From: Clostridia bacterium
GTDB taxonomy: Bacteria; Bacillota; Clostridia; Oscillospirales; CAG-272
DNA length: 6,302 bases
Reading direction: 5' to 3'
NCBI GenBank assembly: GCA_017518025.1
Contig: JAFWWR010000194.1
Span: 1 to 6,302, forward strand
Shown: one piece after another, positions 1-5,125 of the stretch
How the letters are laid out: every line of letters starts with the position of its first letter
How positions within the stretch are numbered: the first letter of the stretch is position 1
Translations under genes and position numbers: made by a program
The notes under the pieces: generated by a model
Told to the model about the DNA's origin: nothing
What the model saw: the letters and a program-made list of their open reading frames with translations, nothing else
The model's database searches: none

Positions 1-28
1 GAATACTAAAAGGGTCAGTTGTAAACAT
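1..28 (-). CDS. Possible 5' end of a minus-strand gene running off the window
   Basis: An ATG on the minus strand at 28-26 opens a frame that reads MFTTDPFSI and continues past the window edge. A purine-rich stretch (GAGAAG) lies a few bases upstream and could serve as a weak ribosome binding site. The position fits a new gene starting after the terminators at 94-115 and 178-212. Only nine codons are visible and I found no clear promoter between 29 and 90, so the product cannot be named and the call may be chance. Confidence 0.22.
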
Positions 29-84
29 CTGCTTCTCACATCATCGGAATTTCGTTATCGGAGAGCGGTTGTACAAGAGTCCAC

Positions 85-115
85 AAAAAAGTCAGGCGCG
101 AAGGATTTCGCGCCT
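85..115 (-). terminator. Second hairpin terminator, possibly bidirectional
   Basis: A perfect 9-bp inverted repeat, AGGCGCGAA at 94-102 and TTCGCGCCT at 107-115, encloses a 4-base loop. On the minus strand the stem is followed by GAC and then six T (90-85), the pattern of a Rho-independent terminator. On the plus strand it is followed by TTTATA, a weaker T-tract. It is probably a back-up terminator for the ispH-rpsA operon, about 110 bases past its stop codon, and could also stop plus-strand transcription. Confidence 0.6.
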
Positions 116-120
116 TTATA

Positions 121-168
121 AAAAGTTTTTGCGGGGTGCGGGGCGCTTTTTTCAAAAAGCGCTCCGCA
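121..168. repeat. Long hairpin, candidate dispersed intergenic repeat
   Basis: Bases 137-150 and 155-168 form a 14-bp stem with one G-T wobble around a TTCA loop (outer TGCGGGGCGC pairs with GCGCTCCGCA). It is preceded by AAAAGTTTTTGCGGGG at 121-136. This layout, an AAAGTTTTTG lead followed by a GC-rich hairpin lying between terminators, resembles repeated intergenic elements I associate with clostridial genomes, but I cannot check copy number here. No T-tract follows the stem on either strand, so it is not an ordinary terminator. Confidence 0.35.
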
Positions 169-177
169 ATAAACCAC

Positions 178-212
178 AAAAAACCCGCTTCGGCGATTGC
201 CGGAGCGGGTTT
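178..212 (-). terminator. Rho-independent terminator of the ispH-rpsA operon
   Basis: Arms AAACCCGCTTCGGC (181-194) and GCCGGAGCGGGTTT (199-212) pair over 14 bases with one G-T wobble and a GATT loop. Reading the minus strand, the stem runs into six T (183-178) and then GTGG. It lies 13 bases beyond the stop codon of the IspH-S1 gene, the expected place for the end of this operon. The plus strand also has TTTCTCTT after the stem, so some termination in that direction is possible. Confidence 0.85.
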
Positions 213-225
213 CTCTTATGTCTGA

Positions 226-2373
226 TTACTCAGCCGGGGTCTCCTCTGCGGGAGCTTCCTCTGCGGGAGCTTCCTCGGGAGCGGGCTCTTCGACCTTCTT
301 GCGGGTCCTCTTGGGCTTCTCCTCAGCCGGAGCTTCCTCAACGGGGGCTTCCTCGACGGGAGCTTCCTCGACGGGAGCTTCCTCATCTTCCTCGACGGGC
401 GCGTCCTCGGGGAGATCCATCAGCGCGCGGATCGAAAGACTGATGCGGTGGTTCGCCTCGTTCACGTCGGTGATCTTCACGTGAACGATATCGCCGGTCT
501 TCAGCACTTCGGAGGGAGTTGCGATCTTGTGATCGGTGATCTGGCTGATGTGGATCAGGCCGTCGACGCCGGGAACGAGCTCGGCGAACGCGCCGAAGGG
601 CATGAGACTTACGATCTTCACGTCCGCCTCGTCGCCAACGCTGTATTTCTCAGTGAACTGGTTCCACGGATTCATTCCGTCAGTCTTGTAGGAGAGGGAG
701 ACGCGCTTCCTCTCTCTGTCCAGCGACTTCACGGTGACGTGGATCACGTCGCCAACGGAGACTACCTCGGACGGATGCTTGATCCGGAGCCAGGACAGCT
801 CGGTGTTGTGGACCATTCCGTCGACGCCGCCGAGATCGACGAACGCGCCGTAGGAGGTGAGGGACTTGACTTCGCCGTCAAATTCCTGGCCCTCTTTGAT
901 ATTTGCCCAGAATTCCGCCTCTTTTGCGCGGCGCTCTTCTCTCTGCACCGCACGGATGGAGGCGTACGCCTTCTTCCTCTCGGATTTCAGCTCGATGATC
1001 TTGACTCTCTGGGTCGTGCCGACCAGGATGTCCAGATCGTTGTCACGGGGAACGCCCGTGAGAGACGCGGGGATAAACACCCGGACGCCGTCGATGTTGA
1101 TGATCACGCCGCCCTTGACGGCCTCGGTGACCTTGCCCTCGACGATCTCGCCGGACTCGTAGGCCTCCACAAGCTTGTTCCAGTTCTTGTCGGCGTCTAC
1201 CCTGTTCTTGTCAAGAGTCGCGATCCCGTCGATGTCGCTGACCTTGATGACTTTTGCTCTGACAACGTCTCCAACTTTAAACAGGTCGGAAAGCTTCGCG
1301 TTGGGGTCGTTGGTCGCCTTGTCGTGCGCGATGACGCCGGTGGTCTTCGTGCCGAGGTCGAGATGGATCTCGTTGTTCGTGATGGCCGTCACGGTACCCT
1401 CGACGATTTCTCCTGTATTTAAAGTTTTGATCGAGTTTTCGAGCAGTTCCTCAAAATTTTCGGTTTTTTGCTCATCCATGGTTTTACATACCTCCTGTAT
1501 TACGCTTCCCGGAGTGGACGCTCCGGCAGTAACGGATACTCTCGCGTCTCGGGGGACGAGTATCCCCGCCGCCTCGGCGGCGTTCCCCACAAAGTAGACC
1601 GTGCCGCACTTTTCGCGGCAAACATCGAAAGGCTTTCGCGAGTTGGAACTCGACGGACTGCCTATGACGATCATCACGTCGGAGGTCAGTGATAACTGCT
1701 CCGCTTCGCGCTGCCTCTCTTCAGTCACAATACATATTGTATCAAAAATTTGGACTTTTGTATATACTTTTTTAAGAATTCTCTGACATTTTTTCCATTC
1801 TTCGAGCAGTTGCGTGGTCTGAGCGGCCGCGGAAACGGTCTCAAAGCGGCCGAGGAGTTCCTCTCCGCCTTCGGCGAGCCACTTTTCAAGCTCCGCGGAA
1901 TCCCGGAGCGCCACGCCGTCCCCCCTGAGGCAGCTCATGATCCCCTCCACCTCCGGATGCTCCGGCGCGCCGATGAGGATGAAAAATTTGCCTTCTCCCG
2001 AATTCTCCCTGGCGATGCGGCGCACCTTTTCGACGTAGGGGCAGGTGCAGTCGAGGAAGGTGAAGTTTTCGCATTCGCCGGCCAGCGCCGCAAGGCGGCG
2101 GACCGTGTCCTCGTGCTCCCCGTGGGCGCGGATCAGCAGGGTGATCTTTTCCCCTGCCCGGGCGCGGGTCTCGATATCCGGAATGTCCTCTCCGGCGGCG
2201 ATCTTCGCCCCGCGGGACTCCGTTTCGCGGACGTATTCGTCGTTGTGGATCAGCCGGCCGAGGGTGTATATGCTCTCGCCGCCGGCGCGCGACTCGAGCG
2301 CCTTTTCCAGCGCGTCGGTGGCGCGGCGGACTCCCGGGCAGAAGCCCGCGTGCTCAGCTATTTTCAGTTTCAT
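226..2373 (-). CDS. ispH-rpsA: Bifunctional HMBPP reductase IspH / 30S ribosomal protein S1 fusion
   Basis: This 715-residue protein has two parts. Residues 1 to about 298 are IspH, the [4Fe-4S] enzyme that reduces HMBPP to IPP and DMAPP at the end of the MEP pathway. The three cluster cysteines are visible: C12 in FCPGV, C111 in TCPYV and C214 in DTIC. The substrate histidines H43, H84 (RAHGEH) and H139 with E141 (EHPEVEG), the QTT at 185-187 and the SSNS at 242-245 are also present, so the enzyme should be active. Residues 321-390, 409-476, 494-563 and 578-649 are four S1 RNA-binding domains, the usual number in Firmicutes. Residues 651-715 form an acidic repetitive tail with a basic KPKRTRKK patch. 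The ATG at 2373 is chosen because IspH homology begins there and GGAAAAG precedes it. An in-frame TTG at 2409 would only add a poorly conserved extension. The start overlaps the end of plsC by 20 bases. Fusion of these genes is known in Clostridia. Confidence 0.95.
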   Translation of the reverse strand: MKLKIAEHAGFCPGVRRATDALEKALESRAGGESIYTLGRLIHNDEYVRETESRGAKIAAGEDIPDIETRARAGEKITLLIRAHGEHEDTVRRLAALAGECENFTFLDCTCPYVEKVRRIARENSGEGKFFILIGAPEHPEVEGIMSCLRGDGVALRDSAELEKWLAEGGEELLGRFETVSAAAQTTQLLEEWKKCQRILKKVYTKVQIFDTICIVTEERQREAEQLSLTSDVMIVIGSPSSSNSRKPFDVCREKCGTVYFVGNAAEAAGILVPRDARVSVTAGASTPGSVIQEVCKTMDEQKTENFEELLENSIKTLNTGEIVEGTVTAITNNEIHLDLGTKTTGVIAHDKATNDPNAKLSDLFKVGDVVRAKVIKVSDIDGIATLDKNRVDADKNWNKLVEAYESGEIVEGKVTEAVKGGVIINIDGVRVFIPASLTGVPRDNDLDILVGTTQRVKIIELKSERKKAYASIRAVQREERRAKEAEFWANIKEGQEFDGEVKSLTSYGAFVDLGGVDGMVHNTELSWLRIKHPSEVVSVGDVIHVTVKSLDRERKRVSLSYKTDGMNPWNQFTEKYSVGDEADVKIVSLMPFGAFAELVPGVDGLIHISQITDHKIATPSEVLKTGDIVHVKITDVNEANHRISLSIRALMDLPEDAPVEEDEEAPVEEAPVEEAPVEEAPAEEKPKRTRKKVEEPAPEEAPAEEAPAEETPAE
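229..282 (-). repeat. Tandem APAEE-coding repeat, distal cluster
   Basis: The last 18 codons of the IspH-S1 gene encode residues 698-715, near-identical five-residue units of the APAEE type. At DNA level they are 15-base units built on GCGGGAGCTTCCTC (plus-strand reading). They form a disordered acidic C-terminus after the S1 domains. Such units can change in number by slippage. Confidence 0.7.
319..378 (-). repeat. Tandem APVEE-coding repeat, proximal cluster
   Basis: Residues 666-685 of the IspH-S1 protein are four consecutive five-residue units: three APVEE and one APAEE. The DNA units of 15 bases are almost identical (core CGACGGGAGCTTCCT on the plus strand), which suggests recent duplication rather than independent codon choice. 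This cluster is separated from the distal one by a lysine/arginine patch around residues 686-693. Confidence 0.75.
1477..1496 (-). promoter_or_regulatory. Internal Shine-Dalgarno and ATG at the IspH/S1 junction
   Basis: On the minus strand, AGGAGGT (1496-1490) lies 10 bases before an in-frame ATG at 1479-1477, which is codon 299 of the fusion, MDEQKTENFEE. Translation from here would give a free 417-residue S1 protein with all four S1 domains. The ribosome binding site is as strong as any in the window, although the spacing is slightly long. The same bases encode QEV of the conserved IspH C-terminus, so the match could be coincidental. The activity is inferred. Confidence 0.4.
1736..1764 (-). 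promoter_or_regulatory. Possible internal promoter inside ispH
   Basis: Reading the minus strand, TATACA (1764-1759) and TACAAT (1741-1736) are separated by 17 bases, giving a 4/6 match for the -35 and a 5/6 match for the -10. The pair sits in an AT-rich patch (20 G+C among 80 bases at 1721-1800) inside an otherwise GC-rich gene. A start near 1729 would leave about 250 bases before the internal S1 start at 1479. AT-rich DNA produces such matches by chance, so confidence is low. Confidence 0.25.
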
Positions 2374-2992
2374 CTTTTCCGGACTCCCGGGCGCCGGCCG
2401 CCGTTTCAAGCTCGCAGATCCGCGAGAAGATCAGCTCCGCGGCGCGCTGATAGCCGTCCCGGCCGGCGCCGGTGAGGCCCAGTTCATCATATTTTATGAC
2501 CTTTCCGAAGACGACTCGCGTCCTGCGGAACAGGGAAGTTTTTCTCTTTTTCGTGACGAGCATGACGGGAATCACGTCCGCCTTGGTGTGATAGGCGATC
2601 ATGCCGACGCCGCCCTTGATCTCCGTCTCCCGCGGGTCGACCTTCGGCCGTCTCGTCCCCTGGGGGAAGATGCCCACCATCTCACCGGAGCCGATGAGAG
2701 ACACGGTGGTCTTGATGCTCTTTACGTCCGCGCCTCCGCGGTTCACCGGAAACGCGCCGAATCCCTTGATGAGACGACCCAGCACCGGGACACGGAAAAG
2801 CTCCGCTTTCGCCATGAAGCGGATCTTCCGCGGGGAAACGGATGAGATGACGATGGGGTCGGCGAAGGAGGTGTGGTTGGCAGCCAGGAGGCAGCCGCCC
2901 TCCGGGACGTTCTCGAGTCCCTCCGCCTTCACTCTCCAGAAGAGGCGCACGGGCCCCCGGAGGATCTTATAAAGTCCGTTGAAAAATCCCAT
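2354..2992 (-). CDS. plsC: 1-acyl-sn-glycerol-3-phosphate acyltransferase (PlsC family)
   Basis: A 212-residue acyltransferase of the LPLAT/PlsC family, which transfers an acyl chain to lysophosphatidic acid to give phosphatidic acid at the inner face of the membrane. The catalytic H-x4-D is NHTSFAD (H40, D45). Block II is GAFPVNR at 79-85, block III is IFPQGTR at 108-114 and block IV is VIPV at 140-143. Block III has Q where many members have E (FPEGTR), a variant I believe also occurs in clostridial proteins. The length is typical for short Firmicute PlsC proteins. The ATG at 2992 directly follows the cmk stop codon, with GGGGGA about 8 bases upstream inside cmk. The 3' end overlaps the ispH start by 20 bases, so its translation is coupled to both neighbours. 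The C-terminal 15 or so residues are charged and poorly conserved. Confidence 0.92.
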   Translation of the reverse strand: MGFFNGLYKILRGPVRLFWRVKAEGLENVPEGGCLLAANHTSFADPIVISSVSPRKIRFMAKAELFRVPVLGRLIKGFGAFPVNRGGADVKSIKTTVSLIGSGEMVGIFPQGTRRPKVDPRETEIKGGVGMIAYHTKADVIPVMLVTKKRKTSLFRRTRVVFGKVIKYDELGLTGAGRDGYQRAAELIFSRICELETAAGARESGKDETENS

Positions 2993-3688
2993 TTATTCTA
3001 TCCCCCGTCTTGTGATAACTCCGTCGATGAGCCCCATCACGTAGCGGACCGTCTCCTCGAGGTCGTAGCCGTCGTTGACGAAGGTGATCGCGTCGTCCGC
3101 GGGACGGAGAGGCGCCGTCTCCCGGGTGCTGTCGTTCTCGTCCCGGGCGATGATGTCCCGGAGCACGTCCTCGTAGGACTGCCCGACCCCTTTTTCCCGG
3201 AGTTCCTTATAGCGCCGTCTCGCCCGCTCCTCCGGGGAGGCGGTGAGGAAGATCTTGACCTCCGCGTCGGGGATGATGACGGTGCCGATGTCGCGGCCGT
3301 CCATGACGACTCCGCCCTGCCCGGCAAGGTCTCTCTGAATGCTGAAGAGCGCGTCGCGCACCGCCGGGATCTTCGACACGGCGGAAGAATAGACCGACGC
3401 CTGTGGCGTGCGGATGCGGTCGCCCACGTCCTCGCCGTTCATGATGATCCGCTGGGTCCCGCCGTCGTTCACCAGTTCTATCCTGATGTGCGGCAGGCAG
3501 GATACGATGCCCTCCTCGTCGTTCTCGCCGATTCCGTGGTCCGCCACGTAGAGCCCCACGCTGCGGTAGAGAGCGCCGGTGTCCACGTAGCGCAGGCCGC
3601 GCAGCTTCGCGATCTCCTTCGCCACGGAGCTTTTGCCCGCTCCGCCGGGGCCGTCGATGGCGATCCTTATCTTTCTGTCAGTTGTCAT
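2993..3688 (-). CDS. cmk: Cytidylate kinase
   Basis: A 231-residue (d)CMP kinase that phosphorylates CMP and dCMP with ATP in the cytoplasm, feeding CTP and dCTP pools. The P-loop GPGGAGKS is at residues 13-20, followed by YVDTGALYR (34-42), the NMP-binding region around RTPQASVYSSAVSKIPAVR, and MDGRDIGT (129-136). The lid segment RRRYKEL (157-163) and RDENDSTRETAPLRPADDA (182-200) follow. All are the family's expected signatures, and the length matches bacterial Cmk. The ATG at 3688 is supported by GGAG about 6 bases upstream. Its TAA is immediately followed by the plsC ATG. The cmk - plsC - ispH/rpsA order is the classic clostridial arrangement. Confidence 0.96.
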   Translation of the reverse strand: MTTDRKIRIAIDGPGGAGKSSVAKEIAKLRGLRYVDTGALYRSVGLYVADHGIGENDEEGIVSCLPHIRIELVNDGGTQRIIMNGEDVGDRIRTPQASVYSSAVSKIPAVRDALFSIQRDLAGQGGVVMDGRDIGTVIIPDAEVKIFLTASPEERARRRYKELREKGVGQSYEDVLRDIIARDENDSTRETAPLRPADDAITFVNDGYDLEETVRYVMGLIDGVITRRGIE

Positions 3689-3702
3689 TTTATCTCCGAT
3701 CC

Positions 3703-3717
3703 GCCGCTCCGAGCGGC
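3703..3717. other. Short GC-rich hairpin between the SecB-like gene and cmk
   Basis: GCCGCTC (3703-3709) and GAGCGGC (3711-3717) form a perfect inverted repeat that would fold as a 6-bp stem with a 3-base loop. It occupies about half of the 34-base gap between the two genes, just upstream of the cmk ribosome binding site. No T-tract follows, so it is not a terminator. It might mark an RNA processing point or modulate cmk translation, but that is inference. Confidence 0.4.
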
Positions 3718-3722
3718 ATGAA

Positions 3723-4172
3723 TCACTGTTCCGGGTTTTTGTAGCTGCCGGTCGTCCCCTGGGGACGGGCGGCGATGGGGATCAGCGGCGACGCACCCGC
3801 CGCCGACGTGATCTGCGCCACCAGCAGGGTGGTGCGCGCGTTGAGGGTCGCCAGGAGCGTGGGGAAGGCCCGGGTGAATTCCTTTACCAGGTCCACGGAA
3901 CGCCAGTCTACCAGGTCCCGCTTTTCCGGATCGAATTTCAGCAGGGCGGAGAAGGACACGGAGAGCACGAACAGCTCTTCCGGGTCGAAGGTCATCCGTC
4001 TGTTGAAGACGATCCTGACCCCCAGCGGGTATTTGATGCTCGCCACGATGGAGTCCTTGCAGTCGAGCTTCTTACCCTTGGTCTGCTCCTTCAGCACCGG
4101 GACCGACTCGTAACTCACGTTCTCCAGCATGATCTTCGAGTCCTTTGTGAAATATGAGGCGAAATTTTCCAT
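3723..4172 (-). CDS. Small protein with SecB-like chaperone features, function unproven
   Basis: A 149-residue soluble protein with no signal peptide or membrane segment. I do not recognise it as a named gene. Its layout resembles the SecB export-chaperone fold. There is a first strand around LENVSYESVPV (16-26), long amphipathic strands at about 43-80 (VASIKYPLGVRIVF, then ELFVLSVSFSALLKF), and a C-terminal helix-turn with FPTLLATLNARTTLLVAQITSAAG and PLIP (103-132). This compares with the FPYAR...G.FP.L...P pattern of SecB. The ATG at 4172 has AAAGGAC about 9 bases upstream. It sits between the NERD gene (48-base gap) and cmk (34-base gap), on the same strand, so co-transcription is likely. 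The end (ARPQGTTGSYKNPEQ) looks disordered. SecB-related proteins in Gram-positives sometimes act with toxin-antitoxin systems, but no antitoxin is visible here. The existence of the gene is well supported; the family call is tentative. Confidence 0.7.
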   Translation of the reverse strand: MENFASYFTKDSKIMLENVSYESVPVLKEQTKGKKLDCKDSIVASIKYPLGVRIVFNRRMTFDPEELFVLSVSFSALLKFDPEKRDLVDWRSVDLVKEFTRAFPTLLATLNARTTLLVAQITSAAGASPLIPIAARPQGTTGSYKNPEQ

Positions 4173-4196
4173 AACTGACCGTCCTTTGGTTTTGTT

Positions 4197-4220
4197 GCCG
4201 GAGAGGGGCCGTCTCCCGGC
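4197..4220. other. Intercistronic hairpin after the NERD gene
   Basis: GCCGGAGA (4197-4204) pairs with TCTCCCGGC (4212-4220) over 8 bases with one bulged C and a 7-base loop. It begins right after the NERD stop codon on the minus strand. The following bases are AACAAAACC rather than a T-tract, so full termination is unlikely. It could stabilise the upstream message or partly separate NERD expression from the downstream genes. Confidence 0.4.
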
Positions 4221-4979
4221 TCATCTCCGATGATTGTAGTTTGAAACCTGTGTATCGTGTGCCTGCTTTGTCGCTTCATCCGGATGTTCAAAATTCGAGA
4301 GGATCGAGCAGATACGGTCTATCCCATCCCGGCCGAGCGTTTTTTCGCTTTCTGCCTCGCATGAGGAGACGGCGCTTTTCAGGTTTTCTCTTTTCAGTAC
4401 TTTGGTTTTTCCGTTATCTACGGTGATTTTTTTCAGTTCGCATCGGTTGGAGAAAACAATAAACGAATGAAACATCACATCGTCCCCGAGGATCGAGACA
4501 AGAGCTTTGATGTGTCCGGCGTTCTGCATTACCGGATTGAAAAACCTGTTTTTTACCGTTCCTTTTCCGGAACGGAGCGACTGGGTCCAGTACTGATCTC
4601 TCGAGTTGCCGAAGATCCAACCGCTGTAGTTTTTGCTTTCAAAAACGTAAACGCCGCAGCCGTTGACCATTACTACGTCGATTTCGGAAGAATCTCCGTT
4701 TTCTTTCGGAACGTAAAGATTAAAGAAAAACTTTGCGCCCTTTTTTTCGTATTTTTTCAGAGCGTCATAAATAAGGTATTCGCCGATTGCCCCTTTGTTG
4801 AACAGTCGGATCGCCAAAAGACTTTTTTTGTTTGTTTTTTTCTTATACGTGCTTGTGTGGAACGATACGATTTCGGAAACTATGATCACAATTCCTGCGA
4901 CGACAAGCACAAGAAAGATGATAAACAGCGGTTTTGGCAGTACACCGGTGAACAAATTTTTGATAAAAGAGCCGATCAA
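4221..4979 (-). CDS. Membrane-anchored NERD (nuclease-related) domain protein
   Basis: A 252-residue protein with one N-terminal membrane segment (about 17-40, FIIFLVLVVAGIVIIV), a lysine-rich cytoplasmic stretch (46-52) and a NERD domain from about residue 63 to 180. Visible NERD landmarks are GAIGEYLIYDAL (63-74, E67), EIDVVMVN (99-106, D101), GVYVFESKNYSGWIFG (109-124, E114 and K116), QYWTQSL (129-135) and NPVMQNAGHIKAL (148-160). D101 with E114-x-K116 matches the proposed PD-(D/E)XK-like catalytic core, so nuclease chemistry is possible. The substrate is unknown for most NERD proteins. The start is TTG at 4979: the frame has no better start and GGAGG lies 7 bases upstream. Base composition is markedly AT-richer than the neighbours (73 G+C in 180 bases counted at 4441-4500 and 4741-4860), suggesting separate acquisition. 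A strong promoter at 5045-5017 drives it. Confidence 0.88.
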   Translation of the reverse strand: MIGSFIKNLFTGVLPKPLFIIFLVLVVAGIVIIVSEIVSFHTSTYKKKTNKKSLLAIRLFNKGAIGEYLIYDALKKYEKKGAKFFFNLYVPKENGDSSEIDVVMVNGCGVYVFESKNYSGWIFGNSRDQYWTQSLRSGKGTVKNRFFNPVMQNAGHIKALVSILGDDVMFHSFIVFSNRCELKKITVDNGKTKVLKRENLKSAVSSCEAESEKTLGRDGIDRICSILSNFEHPDEATKQAHDTQVSNYNHRR

Positions 4980-5016
4980 TTCAGGTCCTCCGGGAATAAC
5001 GGTTTCCTCTCCCTAC

Positions 5017-5045
5017 ATTGTACCATATTTTATTCCGATTTTCAA
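5017..5045 (-). promoter_or_regulatory. Sigma-A promoter for the NERD gene and downstream operon
   Basis: On the minus strand, TTGAAA (5045-5040) and TACAAT (5022-5017) are 17 bases apart. TGG before the -10 gives an extended -10. The -35 and -10 each match the consensus at 5 of 6 positions. The expected start is near 5010, leaving a leader of about 30 bases that carries the GGAGG ribosome binding site. No other comparable minus-strand promoter was seen upstream of the operon genes, so this may supply at least part of the cmk-plsC-ispH/rpsA transcription. Confidence 0.75.
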
Positions 5046-5053
5046 CGAAGATA

Positions 5054-5082
5054 TTGACAAAGGGGGAATAAGTCTTCATAAT
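5054..5082 (+). promoter_or_regulatory. Near-consensus sigma-A promoter for galM
   Basis: TTGACA (5054-5059, perfect) and CATAAT (5077-5082, 5 of 6) are separated by exactly 17 bases. Transcription should begin near 5089, giving a leader of about 37 bases before the galM ATG. The promoter is back to back with the minus-strand one, and only 8 bases separate the two -35 boxes. A perfect 10-bp palindrome, CGGCGCGCCG at 5102-5111, lies in the leader just before the ribosome binding site. Confidence 0.85.
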
Positions 5083-5125
5083 AGAAAAAGAAAAACGGGC
5101 GCGGCGCGCCGGACAGGAGAGGAAT

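Noticed and set aside
69..443. Plus-strand frame starting near the terminators
   Set aside because: It runs through two terminator hairpins and the S1 tail repeats. The repeated LPRRELP pattern is only the repeat DNA read in another frame.
448..1422. Long plus-strand open frame opposite the S1 part
   Set aside because: It is an antisense shadow of the GC-rich S1-domain coding sequence, with no ribosome binding site or recognisable family.
2374..2409. A 12-codon N-terminal extension of IspH from a TTG at 2409
   Set aside because: The protein homology and a ribosome binding site point to the ATG at 2373. The extension is low-complexity and would lengthen the overlap with plsC to 56 bases.
2653..2673. 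PlsC FPQGTR instead of FPEGTR as a sign of an inactive enzyme
   Set aside because: The catalytic H40-x4-D45 and the other blocks are intact. Glutamine at this place is, to my knowledge, seen in other Firmicute members.
1750..3721. Long plus-strand open frames opposite ispH, plsC and cmk
   Set aside because: They overlap three confidently identified genes. Their composition is arginine/alanine/proline-rich as expected for shadow frames.
4233..4238. TACAAT (minus strand) as a promoter for the SecB-like gene
   Set aside because: No acceptable -35 box lies 16-18 bases upstream, so it is a lone -10 match.
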